From: Mariprofundus ferrooxydans PV-1
Lineage (GTDB): Bacteria; Pseudomonadota; Zetaproteobacteria; Mariprofundales; Mariprofundaceae
Assembly: GCF_000153765.1 (NCBI RefSeq)
Contig: NZ_DS022294.1
Coordinates: 534,897-592,631, forward strand
Direction: 5' to 3'
DNA: 57,735 nt
The position numbers were made by a program, and so were the translations under genes. This document shows positions 39,101-47,920 of this stretch, one piece after another. Numbering within the stretch: the first letter of the stretch is position 1; every line of letters begins with the position of its first letter. Under the pieces are notes generated by a model. That model had not been told where the DNA came from, ran no database searches, and saw nothing but the letters and a program-made list of their open reading frames with translations.

Positions 39101-39398
39101 CTTTCACGCTGATGCGATGCGGTTCAATGATCATCGTTGCCGTCCCACGGCGCATTGCAATGGCATCCCAGACCTCAACCCCTTTCAGCACCACCTGTTG
39201 ATTTTTCACATCGGGCAGCTGCAACGAAACAGCATGTGCGGGTGTTATAAGTGCAAAAAAATAAATTATGCATACCAACAATATCCGGTACAAAAGGGCA
39301 ATGCCCCCCTTAAGATAATCAAGTCGTCCGCATCGTCCTTCACTGCGGAAAGAACGAACGGTCATATTGGCGTTATAGTTACTCGTGTCATATACCAT
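36153..39398 (-). CDS. Large secreted protein of unknown function with a duplicated motif
   Basis: About 1,081 residues; I do not recognise a family for the whole. ATG 39398 is chosen because AGGAGG lies six bases before it; it leaves a 35-residue tail before a clear signal sequence (ILLVCIIYFFALITPAHA), so TTG 39293 (after AAGGGGGG) is an alternative. Seen in order: a beta-rich N-terminal domain; a WYKVRLPKKGWRIL segment; repeat A (38067-38135, LTGKDVGLSTGYSEHD); KVCKACRS; a coiled coil; repeat B (37506-37574, LSGKDIQLSTGYLAHD); a glycine-rich FGGGNPFGGNSG linker; and a large C-terminal domain rich in tryptophan and basic residues. It follows the DUF4892-OmpA gene by 44 bases, so it is probably an envelope protein. 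Confidence 0.7.
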   Translation of the reverse strand: MVYDTSNYNANMTVRSFRSEGRCGRLDYLKGGIALLYRILLVCIIYFFALITPAHAVSLQLPDVKNQQVVLKGVEVWDAIAMRRGTATMIIEPHRISVKVDWGKGRKESYRFDQHHNARVASTDYVLEVKQSLLSDASLSRVQLKTARQSGRDICNAAITSEAINTGRESSGGMSQYYSGEFKLYKIHRLEADSANPVYSFVVEMNVEQSRAGGEKTSLSFTYEHFSETDVYKGLVHAKKDKVHLQAPIIQINAPLQVCTAAVAGDSRLTVKPGVRAKGNKISKSGNIGAKNVPEHTNSLQVGGCLFSQPKSSTNYRRNVSDMPADIPWPPAARSPESFDHDTGKSFSFLSTESPANIKSWYKVRLPKKGWRILKDDAARSRFGTTERLWLKSRQLCVALLVTKQQGPEPRKSLVSIYTYPGPGKHRELTGKDVGLSTGYSEHDAGSGGPGLKKTGVLASKGTDVVAGEPGYLQQGEAHGKKPAALAQGEAYWLSPEQGGGVFRGKKVCKACRSLLAGYHHGLYDYNEKSKRASGLNHDLYALRHEDAAGYSVQRKQRLKEEIKDVERMLRDAEKDIQAVRQLNLKAESGVVACIRRHCSIKGEDKTGGPGTFRKLSGKDIQLSTGYLAHDPDQLNGGMCDAEINGLTNPVLLSMPDSEKAASKVKSAAGDVAKGALGMFGGGNPFGGNSGPRMTPRPKGDWMKISDAASGITIQLNGWLYQPKNRAGEIRIAQEISRSPDQGAPHMMVLQNRDGRILRPVGYMIFELWAHWKLTITITRETYIDGQLVDRSVTRESTQWKELLERYKAILNAPGIWERFGLPPFGKLKGVIARFPLPDHFDPKQWSLVTQDTAKATMFGREVIKTVPFVFGLGFGEKGRLSFEQPADGKTAYQSAHGCTSLHESISDLMKRPEYNLNHDTGRKEAKVKLSRTAEKKVRMDADKWARILILAPDPEHQHLIQDFKAFNEQMQHALVFQASMFLFNQITGDGISPEMAARWNSRVTNLAIRAARRWQKGMNPKQQRDMAQAYARLSPALKAVFHREFMMTLSMNLFFDLHRSPAALEKMNDLPTNATPESVL

Positions 39399-39442
39399 CA
39401 TCCCCCTCCTAAACACCTGACACCACTTCCTCGGCTAGAGAC

Positions 39443-40420
39443 TTATTGCTCGATGATCTCCACCCGACGATTTTCGGCCCGCCCCTCTGCACTGCGATTA
39501 CTGGCGATCGGTGCCAGATAACCGATGCCGGCTGCGCCAAGACGCGCTCGCTTGATGCCGTAATCGCTCTCCAGGGAGTTCATCACCGCTTTGGCCCTGC
39601 GTTGTGACAGGTCCATATTGTACTGCAGGTCGCCCTGATTATCGGTGTGGCCAACCAGGATGATTTTCAGATCCGGATTGTTTTTCAACATCAAAGCAAT
39701 CTGATCAATGGCGGGGCGCGAATCCGCTTTGATTATGTCGCTGTCAGTATCGAAATGAATCTGGTGAAGTGCGATATGCCCCTGCTGCGTGATCCCATTC
39801 GCCAGATCCTTAGCCTTGATGAATACCATCTCCTGCTGCATCGGCTCAACCTCAACCACATTAAGCTCGGCCATGGTTCTCCCTGCCCAGGCTCGCACAA
39901 CGGATGAGTCATAGTTGTAGACCAGCAGGGAGACATAGATATCTCCCTCCTTGCGCTGCAGGTAAGCAGAGAGGTAGCGGAAATCGCCGCCCAACTGCGT
40001 CGCATAGTCACGCAGACCGCCGAGCGTCTGCGCTCCAACAAACCACGACCACCAACCACAGCCGCCATTACCGGCGCAGCTGAACAGGGTAGAGAAACCC
40101 TGGGCCTTGAGCGTTTTTTCGTAATTTCGAAAGACCTGCAATGTTGTCTTTTCAGCAGGCAGTAAATACAAATTGCGCGTGATGCGTCCTTCAACGCGCT
40201 TGTCTTTTTCAAGTCGCTTGTCGTTATATCCGGCGTCGTAAGCCTTGCCGAGCGCCATGATCAGTTCGTCATAGTCGCTAACCTTATGGCCGATAATTTC
40301 GGAACCTGCAAAACGTGGAAACAGCGGGTGATCGCTGCTGCCTTGAATATCCGCCCATGCCGCCCCTTGCATTACCGTAAGCGCTGCGAACAGACAGATG
40401 AATCGTTTAAAATTATTCAT
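39443..40420 (-). CDS. DUF4892-OmpA family envelope protein
   Basis: A 325-residue exported protein. The signal peptide ends MQGAAWA. The first part, SSDHPLFPRFAGSEIIGHK and the segments after it, matches DUF4892. The C-terminal 120 residues are an OmpA peptidoglycan-binding domain with IHFDTDSDIIKADSRPAIDQ and VGHTDNQGDLQYNMDLSQRR, followed by NRRVEIIEQ. It should therefore sit in the periplasm or outer membrane and bind the cell wall. ATG 40420 has AAGGAGGAGACC before it. It is the first gene of a two-gene unit with the large secreted protein. Confidence 0.9.
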   Translation of the reverse strand: MNNFKRFICLFAALTVMQGAAWADIQGSSDHPLFPRFAGSEIIGHKVSDYDELIMALGKAYDAGYNDKRLEKDKRVEGRITRNLYLLPAEKTTLQVFRNYEKTLKAQGFSTLFSCAGNGGCGWWSWFVGAQTLGGLRDYATQLGGDFRYLSAYLQRKEGDIYVSLLVYNYDSSVVRAWAGRTMAELNVVEVEPMQQEMVFIKAKDLANGITQQGHIALHQIHFDTDSDIIKADSRPAIDQIALMLKNNPDLKIILVGHTDNQGDLQYNMDLSQRRAKAVMNSLESDYGIKRARLGAAGIGYLAPIASNRSAEGRAENRRVEIIEQ

Positions 40421-41121
40421 GGTCTCCTCCTTACAGGATACATTCAATCACATATACAAAGCAGTGATTTTGTAACCAGGCCCCCATTCATGACACAAAA
40501 GGCAGCTCCAGACGGAAAGCGGAGGCATCTCTATTCCAATCCTTATACTTAAAGACCAATTACACATAAAAGTCCATATCGAATATAACCTGATCGCGTT
40601 CGGATCACTGCAAATACCGGGCACTCTCACCAGATATCGACGGCACAGTAATCGTTTGTATGACACATGTTTTGCCAGGACTACCCGGTCATTGTCATCA
40701 ACAACGGCCTCAAGCGTACAGCTGGAAAAATTGCACTTTTGTATACGTTACATTGGGAAATCAGAATCTTTTTTCAAATGGGTCAAACAGGAAACAAACG
40801 GTCGGAGGCTTCTTCGAAACCAGTGAGAATCGCCTGAAAACTGGACTAAGGACGTTTGAACGGTTTCATAGCCATCAGCAGGGACCTGATCTGGATATGC
40901 CGACACAACGATGCGACGCTGCCAACCGGCTGAATGGATCAGACAGCTATCGCTCGTGGTTATGACGGGACTCTTCCTCTCTGGATGTGAGATAAAGAAA
41001 TCGACACGAGATGATTCCGATTCCATAAAAATTCAGAACTGCGATACTGAGTAAACCGGTGAATTTTGAAGTGCTAAACCATGACATTCGCAGCATATTG
41101 AATAACCGCTGAATCAAAGCA
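40421..41121. other. 700-base gap, possibly with relict coding
   Basis: No convincing gene. The first 200 bases are AT-rich and probably hold the promoter of the DUF4892-OmpA gene. On the minus strand a reading frame ends at 40947 and could give a 46-residue peptide with one hydrophobic stretch (LLSIAVLNFYGIGIIS), but it has no ribosome site. Another minus-strand frame around 40770-41026 reads in a protein-like way without a match I know. Base composition is unlike the flanking genes, so a decayed gene is possible. Confidence 0.4.
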
Positions 41122-41604
41122 TTAATCAGAGACATCCCGCCAGAGACCGAACATTGCCGCCTGACCACAATGCCGCTGCCGGCTATCGAGCAGACTCCAC
41201 ACGGTGGCCTGTTCAATATAAAAGCGGCGACCGCTGGCTGCGATTCGGATGCCGGTGTAGTCATCGATAAAACCCTGCTCAGATACGCGTTTGAGCAATG
41301 CATTGCGCTCAGCCTGCAACGGCGCTTCAGCGGAGAGACGTGAAGGCAGGCGGGTGATCTCTGCCCAATCCATCTCAAACAACGCCTGCGCGGTGTGATT
41401 CGCATAGGTAAACAGCGGGTCACTGCCTGTGCCATGCGAGAGCAGGGCAAACGGGGCAAAATAGAGCATGCGGGCTGCCACTACCTCATCCTCTCCCGGC
41501 TCAATCAGGCCGCAACCGCTCCAGTGCTGCAGACTGTCGCTGAGCAGGCGCGCATGCTCAACCAGAAAGCCGTTCTGCTCATCCGGCTCAGGCCACTCAG
41601 CCAT
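41122..41604 (-). CDS. MEKHLA-domain protein
   Basis: A 160-residue soluble protein with a PAS-like MEKHLA domain: LLSDSLQHWSGCGLIEPG, ILSHGTGSDPLFTYANHTAQ-like core (here ALLSHGTGSDPLFTYAN), ALFEMDWAEITRLPSRLSAE, and the end AMFGLWRDV. The domain is shared with plant HD-ZIP III proteins and many bacteria; the ligand is unknown. It overlaps the end of the permease gene, so the pair is probably coupled. GTG 41616 is an alternative start that adds four residues. Confidence 0.82.
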   Translation of the reverse strand: MAEWPEPDEQNGFLVEHARLLSDSLQHWSGCGLIEPGEDEVVAARMLYFAPFALLSHGTGSDPLFTYANHTAQALFEMDWAEITRLPSRLSAEAPLQAERNALLKRVSEQGFIDDYTGIRIAASGRRFYIEQATVWSLLDSRQRHCGQAAMFGLWRDVSD

Positions 41605-43126
41605 CGGCCTGCTCACGGCCCAACAGCCAGAAACATGCGCCGACAGTCAGATAGCCGATGACAAACGGCCATGTCGTGGCCGGCCCATAAGCGTTGAGGA
41701 TAGCCGCCTCGGTCACATTGTAGCCGTGAATAATGCCGGTACTACTAAACAGCGCGGCGGCAAAGGCCCAGTTGGCGGCAATTCGAAAACGCCCGTCCAG
41801 CAGAGAGGCCGTCATCGCAGCCAGCAGCATTGATGTGAAAATGAAGCCCTGCCCCAACGCAATCATGCCGGTGACCGGCAGTTGCATGGCCAGCGTATTG
41901 ATGCCGACCGTGCCAACAGTGGTCCCGGCCGCACGCAGCCCGCTCTCCAGCATTAACAATCCCCAGGCAGCAATCGCAGGAATCAGACCGACAACCACGG
42001 CCGGTGCATGGTGAGGCGGAGTATCGCGAAACGCCTGTGCGGCAATAACAATGCCGATCCACAACAGAATTGCAGCACCGGCCTCTATCGGAATCAGCGC
42101 AGTGGCAACGCCGACAAGGCCGAAACAGCAAAGCAATGTAATCACGACACCATTGGCCACCGAGTACCCGGCTCCGGCTCCCATACTCTTCCAGGCCGGG
42201 TGACCGATATAGATCGTGGTCGGAAAGCAACTGCCGAAGCAGGCAGCGACAATCGTGCCTATACCGTTGGCTGCCAGCGAAGGTTTGACCGGGTAGATAT
42301 CACCGGCCGCCTCCGCACTCTCCAGATTCTGCAACGAGCCGATCAGATTAAACAAACCCATCGGCAGAATTACCGCCACGAAGCCGATCAGCTCGGGCGA
42401 TTCAAATGCACGGGCCAGATCAAACAGATAGAGACTCGGCAGATAGAGATGCAGGTCCATCGCTGCCGTCACTGCTGCCGCATCCATACGGCCAAGGCTC
42501 CAGGCCAGCACGGTACCGACAATAACCGCAGCAAGGCCTGCCGGAATACCGCGCGGCAACTGCAGCCGACCGATATACTGCATAAAAATAAGTGCCAGCG
42601 GCGCGAATCCGACCAACGGATCGGCGAATATGCGGAAGGCAAAATCCATCGAGATAAAGGTAATAGCGATACCGGCAAGTGTCGCCAGCATCGCTGCGCG
42701 CGGCGTGATCCGCTTCACCCGTCCGCCAATCCATGCGCCTGCCAGCTCAATCACACCGGAGCCGAAACAGGCCACCAGCCCCATCTGCCAGGCAAGCTCC
42801 GCATTACCCGTGGTTTTCACTATCGGCAGCATGACAAACAGCACATAGGCAAACAGGGATACCGTATTAACGCCATAGGGCAGCGCTGTGGCGGGCTGCC
42901 CTGTCGCCAGACTCAGCCGTCTGGCCTGCCATGCATAAAACAGGTTACCTACCAGCAGACTGACAGCCACACCGGGCAGAATACGTCCGAACACCAGCTC
43001 CGCCGGCATGTCGAGCAGGCCGGTGCAGAGCACGGTAATCAGAATCAACTGGATCAGGTTGTCGACGAACAGGCCGAAAAAACCGTCCAGGTCGCCGCGC
43101 GTCCACCAGCTGAAGCTGTTGTTCAA
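41597..43126 (-). CDS. NCS2/AzgA-like permease
   Basis: A 509-residue inner-membrane protein with 12 or more helices. The N-terminal WWTRGDLDGFFGLFVDNL, the half-helix motif YGVNTVSLFAYV, and AAGDIYPVKPSLAANGIGT resemble the nucleobase/ascorbate (NCS2) superfamily in its AzgA-like or uncharacterised branch. The substrate is not deducible; xanthine, uracil or sulphate-like anions are all possible. The start is TTG at 43126 after CGGGGCA, because no in-frame ATG precedes the first helix. It lies 33 bases after the glyS stop and overlaps the MEKHLA gene. Confidence 0.8.
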   Translation of the reverse strand: MNNSFSWWTRGDLDGFFGLFVDNLIQLILITVLCTGLLDMPAELVFGRILPGVAVSLLVGNLFYAWQARRLSLATGQPATALPYGVNTVSLFAYVLFVMLPIVKTTGNAELAWQMGLVACFGSGVIELAGAWIGGRVKRITPRAAMLATLAGIAITFISMDFAFRIFADPLVGFAPLALIFMQYIGRLQLPRGIPAGLAAVIVGTVLAWSLGRMDAAAVTAAMDLHLYLPSLYLFDLARAFESPELIGFVAVILPMGLFNLIGSLQNLESAEAAGDIYPVKPSLAANGIGTIVAACFGSCFPTTIYIGHPAWKSMGAGAGYSVANGVVITLLCCFGLVGVATALIPIEAGAAILLWIGIVIAAQAFRDTPPHHAPAVVVGLIPAIAAWGLLMLESGLRAAGTTVGTVGINTLAMQLPVTGMIALGQGFIFTSMLLAAMTASLLDGRFRIAANWAFAAALFSSTGIIHGYNVTEAAILNAYGPATTWPFVIGYLTVGACFWLLGREQADG

Positions 43127-43159
43127 CTCATGCCCCGATAAACAGCGGCAGCAGAGCCG

Positions 43160-45258
43160 TTACAGGCGCGACACATCCGCCAGATTCAGGAACAATGCAC
43201 GCAAACGCGCCAGCAGCGCCAGTCGGTTACCGCGCACCCGCTCATCCTCGGCCATCACCATCACATCATCGAAAAAGCTGTCTACCGGCTCACGCAAACG
43301 CGCCAGCACCGACAGAGCAGGTACGATACTGCTGTCAAAGTCTCCCGTGGACACGGCTGCCCTGAAATCGTTTTCGGCGCTGATCAACTCAGCATAAAGC
43401 TTGCTCTCAGCCGCTTCGGAAAACAGGGTCTCATCGATACCGGCCGGGACAGCAACGGCTTTTTTCAGGATGTTGGCAATTCGCTTATGGCTGCGGCAAT
43501 GGCCTGCCCCTCATCCGAAGACTCGAAGCCCATCAGATGACGTGCAATCAACGCCTCCCGAGACAACGGGCGGCTTTCGGACGAATTTACGGCTGCATCG
43601 ATCGAGGTACGGGATACACCCAGCGTACTGCTCATGCCCAGCAGACGTTCGATAATAAAGGCGTGTACCTGTGCCTTGGTATCATCTGCAATGGCAATAG
43701 TAACACGCTGCTGATTCCACTGTTTGGCCGCTTCATCGATCACTTTCGCCAGTGTCATATCAATCGGCATGGCCGTATCACTGAGCAGACGAATCAGCCC
43801 GATCGCAGCACGGCGCAGGCCGTATGGGTCGGCACTGGCTGTCGGGATACGGCCGAGATGAAAGTAACCAAGCAGTTTATCCGCGCGCTCACCGATACCT
43901 ATGGCACGGGCAATCCTATCTTCCGGCAATGCATCCTCAGCACCGGTCGGGGCATAGTGTGACTCAATACCTGCGGCTACAGCATCGCTCTCACCGTCCA
44001 TACGGGCATAAATACCGCCCATATAGCCCTGCAACTCGGGAAACTCGCCGACCAGTCCGGTGGTCAGATCCGACTTGCACAGGTAAGCGGCTCGCTGCGC
44101 AGCATCGGCATCAACACCCAGTGCCTTGGCATTATCAAGCACAAAGGTACGTATACGACGCACCTGATCACCCACCATGCCAAGCCCGTCCTGAAAGACG
44201 ATTTCGGAGAGTTTTTCAACGCGCGCATCCAGCGACTGCTGTGGATCGCGATCAAAATAGAAGGCGGCATCGGCCAGACGTGCATTGACCACCCGCTCGT
44301 TGCCCTGCGCCACAGCGGCAGGATTCTTCGACTCGATATTGGCGACGGCAAAAAAGACCGGACTGACACTGCCATCGGCATTGCAGGCGGAGAAGCAGCG
44401 CTGATGATGCTTTAACTCAATACGACTGACTTCTGCCGGCAAACGCAGGAAGCTTTCATCATAACGCGCGGCAATGGCCTGCGGCCACTCAACAAGGTCG
44501 GTAACCTCATCCAGAAGCGCATCATCACCCACCAGCTCAACACCGGCAGTAGCAGCAGCTGTGGCCAACTGCGTTACAATCAGCGCCTTCCGTGCATCAC
44601 GATCTGCACGCACAAACTGGCCTTCCAGCCAGGCGAATGGATCGTTCACATCAATTTCACCACTGCTTCCGTGCACCCGATGACCACGGCTGATCTTGCC
44701 TGACTGAATACCGGCAAAGGTAAAATCAATAACCTCATCGCCCAGTCTTGCCACTATCCAGCGAACCGGACGAATAAAGGCATCGCTGCGTGATGGCCCG
44801 TCCTGCCACTGCATCTGCTTCGGGCTAGGCAGCTTGCGCAAAATTCCCGGCATCGCCTCGGCGATAATCTCTGCCACCGGTCGCCCCTGCTGCGTACGCA
44901 CGGCTTTCATATACAGCCCCTTGCCATCGCCTTTGTCCGCCAACGTAAAATCATCCAGCGACAAACCCGACTTTTTGGCAAAGCCGAGGGCCGCACCGGT
45001 TGCCTTATCATCGGCAAAGGCAACCCGCTCAGGCGGCCCCCAGATGGTCTCTTCACGATCCGCCTGCATGACCGGGCAATCAGCTGCATGCAACAACAGT
45101 CGACGTGGCGATACGCCCAGACGCAGTGAAGCCAACGCCACATCAGCATCAGCCAGCAGTTTGTGCAGCGCATCAAACAGTGCCGTCCCCATACGCGGCG
45201 CAACGCCGGCCGGGATCTCTTCGGTACCGATTTCAATCAATAACGGTTTCATACTCAT
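43160..45258 (-). CDS. glyS: Glycyl-tRNA synthetase beta chain, with a single-base frameshift
   Basis: The beta chain recognises and charges tRNA-Gly together with GlyQ. The frame from 45258 codes 597 residues of normal GlyS ([18 protein letters not shown] onward) and then stops at 43465. The missing C-terminal anticodon-binding (DALR) domain continues in the next frame down to a TAA at 43160, with [20 protein letters not shown]. At 43485-43489 the sequence reads GCCATAAGCG where GlyS needs GCCAATAAGCG (Ala-Asn-Lys-Arg), so one A is missing. Restoring it gives 699 residues, the normal length. The gene is essential, so a sequencing or assembly error is the likeliest cause; it is annotated as one gene. 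The start overlaps glyQ (ATGA). Confidence 0.9.
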
Positions 45259-46112
45259 GCGTCCACCCCCGCGTAGGCACGGGCAACGGTGCGGGCAAGT
45301 CCGCGCACACGACCGATAAAGCGCTGGCGTTCCGCCACTGAAATCGCACCGCGCGCATCCAGCAGATTAAATGCATGCGAAGCTTTCATCACTTCCTCAT
45401 AGGCCGGCAGCACCAGATTGTGCTCGGTCAAACGTTTGCATTCGCCCTCGGCATGGTCGAACTGTTCATGCAGCCGGGCAGCATCCGCCTGCTCAAAGTT
45501 ATAGGCGGAGAACTCCACCTCATTGCGGTGGAACACATCGCCGTAAGTCACTGTTTTGCCATCCGGCGTTTCCACCCAAACCAGATCGAAGACATTTTCC
45601 ACGCCCTGGATATACATGGCCAGACGCTCCAGACCATAGGTGATTTCACCCGGCGTGCGCGGCAATTCAACACTGCCGACCTGCTGAAAATAGGTAAATT
45701 GGGTGATTTCCATGCCATTGAGCCATACTTCCCAGCCCAGTCCCCATGCACCCAGTGTCGGGCTCTCCCAGTCATCCTCAACAAAACGGATATCGTGCAC
45801 TTCCGGGTCAATACCGATGGTGCGCAGCGAATCCAGGTATAACTCGAGGATATTCTCCGGCGCAGGCTTCAGAATCACCTGAAACTGATAATAGTGCTGC
45901 ATCCGATTGGGATTCTCGCCATAACGGCCGTCGGTCGGACGACGGCATGGCTGCACATAGGCCGTCCGCCAGTCTGAATCATCGAGCACGCGCAGGAAGG
46001 TGGCCGGATGAAAGGTACCCGCTCCCATCGAAGAGTCGTATGGCTGCTGCAGCACGCAGCCCTGTGCAGCCCAGAATCGCTGTAATGTAAGTATCAAGTC
46101 CTGAAAGGTCAC
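45255..46112 (-). CDS. glyQ: Glycyl-tRNA synthetase alpha chain
   Basis: The catalytic subunit of the alpha2beta2 enzyme; it activates glycine with ATP. The 285-residue product is nearly all conserved: [57 protein letters not shown], and [16 protein letters not shown]. The GTG start at 46112 has GGGGAG nine bases upstream. The stop overlaps the glyS ATG, so the two chains are made together. Upstream, about 150 bases separate it from the divergent small gene at 46268. Confidence 0.97.
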   Translation of the reverse strand: MTFQDLILTLQRFWAAQGCVLQQPYDSSMGAGTFHPATFLRVLDDSDWRTAYVQPCRRPTDGRYGENPNRMQHYYQFQVILKPAPENILELYLDSLRTIGIDPEVHDIRFVEDDWESPTLGAWGLGWEVWLNGMEITQFTYFQQVGSVELPRTPGEITYGLERLAMYIQGVENVFDLVWVETPDGKTVTYGDVFHRNEVEFSAYNFEQADAARLHEQFDHAEGECKRLTEHNLVLPAYEEVMKASHAFNLLDARGAISVAERQRFIGRVRGLARTVARAYAGVDA

Positions 46113-46199
46113 TGTATTGTACTCCCCGAAAACATGGAATGCGGCAGCCTAGCCGCCGAGGCATGCCCTTGCCAGTTCATCTCGCTTTACCGCGTCAGG

Positions 46200-46242
46200 A
46201 TGATGTCATCATATTGACACATATATGTGTGAGTGTATCGGA
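46200..46242 (+). promoter_or_regulatory. Palindrome pair and -35-like hexamer upstream of the small membrane peptide gene
   Basis: Two inverted repeats sit side by side: ATGATG-T-CATCAT (46200-46212) and the perfect 14-base ACACATATATGTGT (46217-46230). A consensus TTGACA (46214-46219) joins them, with a weak -10 (TATCGG, 46236-46241). A repressor or activator site is plausible. It may also act on the divergent glyQ. Confidence 0.45.
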
Positions 46243-46267
46243 TTGACCAGTAACACAAGGAGGAACC

Positions 46268-46363
46268 ATGTCCGATATATGGAACACGCGCATTAAAATC
46301 ATCATTGGCTCACTATTGATTCTCTGCCTGATGATACTGATGGATAACTTCGGCAGCTACTAA
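46268..46363 (+). CDS. Small single-pass membrane peptide (31 residues)
   Basis: An ATG at 46268 directly follows AAGGAGGAACC, an excellent ribosome site with short spacing, and the frame runs 31 codons to TAA. The peptide begins MSDIWNTRIK and continues with a hydrophobic helix IIIGSLLILCLMILM and a short polar end DNFGSY. The basic residues before the helix suggest the N-terminus stays in the cytoplasm. It is too short for most gene finders and I recognise no family. The upstream palindromes and TTGACA support its being a real, regulated gene. Confidence 0.65.
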   Translation: MSDIWNTRIKIIIGSLLILCLMILMDNFGSY

Positions 46364-46521
46364 GGTACTGACTTCACCGCAGAACACATCTGATTTGAGG
46401 CACCCTGTCGCTCTTACCGCCTTGCCGACAGAGACTCACCTCTAATCCACCGAAAAGCCTGCCGGATTGAGGCAGCCACACATCGACTGCACAACAATCC
46501 TGATAAAATCGACTCTGTTTA

Positions 46522-47841
46522 TTAACCTTTCTTGGCCCGCGGACGTCCCGATGAGCGACCCCGCCCGCCACCGCGCGGCGGACGGCCATTACCAGGCTTG
46601 CCACCCGATTTGCCATGAGGGCTTTCCGCCTTGTCACCTGCTCCCATACCTTCGGCATGCGCGTCGGGATGGGTCGGCTTACCGATATCCAGCATCTCAT
46701 TCGTAATACTGACCAGCGGAATGCGGCGCTCTACGTATGCCTCGATATCGGGCAGGCCGAAACAAAAGCGTTCGCAGGAAAAAGAGATGGCGGTGCCAGC
46801 TGCGCCGGCACGTGCAGTTCGGCCGATACGATGAACATAATTCTCGGCATCCTCAGGCAGATCATAATTAAATACGTGCGTAACCCCGTCAATATGCAGG
46901 CCACGGCTGGCCACATCCGTGGCTACCAGTAGCTGCAACTTACCATTGGTGAAGTCTTCCAGAATACGTACCCGCTTTGCCTGTCGCACATCACCGGAGA
47001 GAATACCTACGGAAAATCCGTAGCGAGCCAGATTGCGGGCCAGACGCTCACCAGTGCGTTTCTCGTTAATAAAAATCATCCCGCGCTCAACATTGGATTC
47101 ACGCAGCAGGTGAATCAGTAGCGGCAATTTATCATCCATCGCCGTGTGATACATGGTTTCCACAATACCCGAGGCCGTAATACCGCCCTCTTCAGCACGC
47201 AGTTTCACCGGTTGATTCATATGCTCGTATGCCAGCTCCATCACCCTGTGCGACAGCGTAGCCGAAAACATCAGCGACTGGCGCTCATCGAACTTCGGCA
47301 GGCGACGCATCATAAAGCGCAAATCATTGATAAAGCCCAGATCAAACATCCGGTCCGCCTCGTCAATCACCAGCATCTCCGTCAGTTTCAGCTCATAGGC
47401 TCTCTTTTTGAGATAATCGATCAGGCGACCTGGCGTGCCGATCAGGATATCGACACCATCATCGAATGCCTTGAGCTGTTTCTCATAATCCACACCGCCA
47501 TAGACTGTGTGAATCTTGAGGTCGGTGAATTGCGCCAGCTTGTGTGCATCTGATGCAATCTGAATCACCAGTTCGCGCGTCGGGGCGATCACCAGTGCAC
47601 GCGGAAAATTATGCTTCCGCCCTGTTTTTGGCGGAGAGGTCAGCAGCCGGTTGATGGCGGTCACCAGAAAAGTAGCTGTTTTACCCGTACCTGTTCGGCC
47701 CTGTCCGGCCACATCCTTGCCTGCCAGTGTAATCGGTAAAGCTGTCTGTTGCACATCGGTCATGCTGGTAAAGCCCAGCGCATCGATTCCCTTTTGCAGG
47801 GCATCGGGAAGGTTCAGTTCTTGGAAAGTCGTTGGATTCAT
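46522..47841 (-). CDS. rhlB: DEAD-box RNA helicase, RhlB-like
   Basis: A 439-residue helicase with all motifs: AGQGRTGTGKTATF (I), APTRELVIQ (Ia), TPGRLIDYL, VIDEADRMFDLGF (II), FSATL (III), ATDVASRGLHIDGV (V) and HRIGRTARAG (VI). GRTG in motif I and SCERFCFGLPDIEAYV after the core are typical of RhlB, which unwinds RNA for the degradosome. The C-terminal 55 residues are a glycine/arginine/proline-rich tail, likely RNA-binding. The ATG 47841 has no strong ribosome site. It is divergent from the tRNA gene. Confidence 0.85.
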   Translation of the reverse strand: MNPTTFQELNLPDALQKGIDALGFTSMTDVQQTALPITLAGKDVAGQGRTGTGKTATFLVTAINRLLTSPPKTGRKHNFPRALVIAPTRELVIQIASDAHKLAQFTDLKIHTVYGGVDYEKQLKAFDDGVDILIGTPGRLIDYLKKRAYELKLTEMLVIDEADRMFDLGFINDLRFMMRRLPKFDERQSLMFSATLSHRVMELAYEHMNQPVKLRAEEGGITASGIVETMYHTAMDDKLPLLIHLLRESNVERGMIFINEKRTGERLARNLARYGFSVGILSGDVRQAKRVRILEDFTNGKLQLLVATDVASRGLHIDGVTHVFNYDLPEDAENYVHRIGRTARAGAAGTAISFSCERFCFGLPDIEAYVERRIPLVSITNEMLDIGKPTHPDAHAEGMGAGDKAESPHGKSGGKPGNGRPPRGGGRGRSSGRPRAKKG

Positions 47842-47920
47842 GCTGCGAAGCGTACGCGTCAAGCGATTGCCATGCCACTACAGGCTGATTAGGCTGCGCC
47901 GCCTTGCAATGAAAGCTGAC

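Noticed and set aside
42008-43141. A 377-residue plus-strand frame opposite the permease
   Set aside because: Rich in arginine and glutamine as expected from the complement of a membrane protein; no start signal.
43160-43387. A separate small gene coding the C-terminal anticodon-binding domain of GlyS
   Set aside because: It is the out-of-frame end of glyS and continues upstream in the same frame to the frameshift at about 43488.
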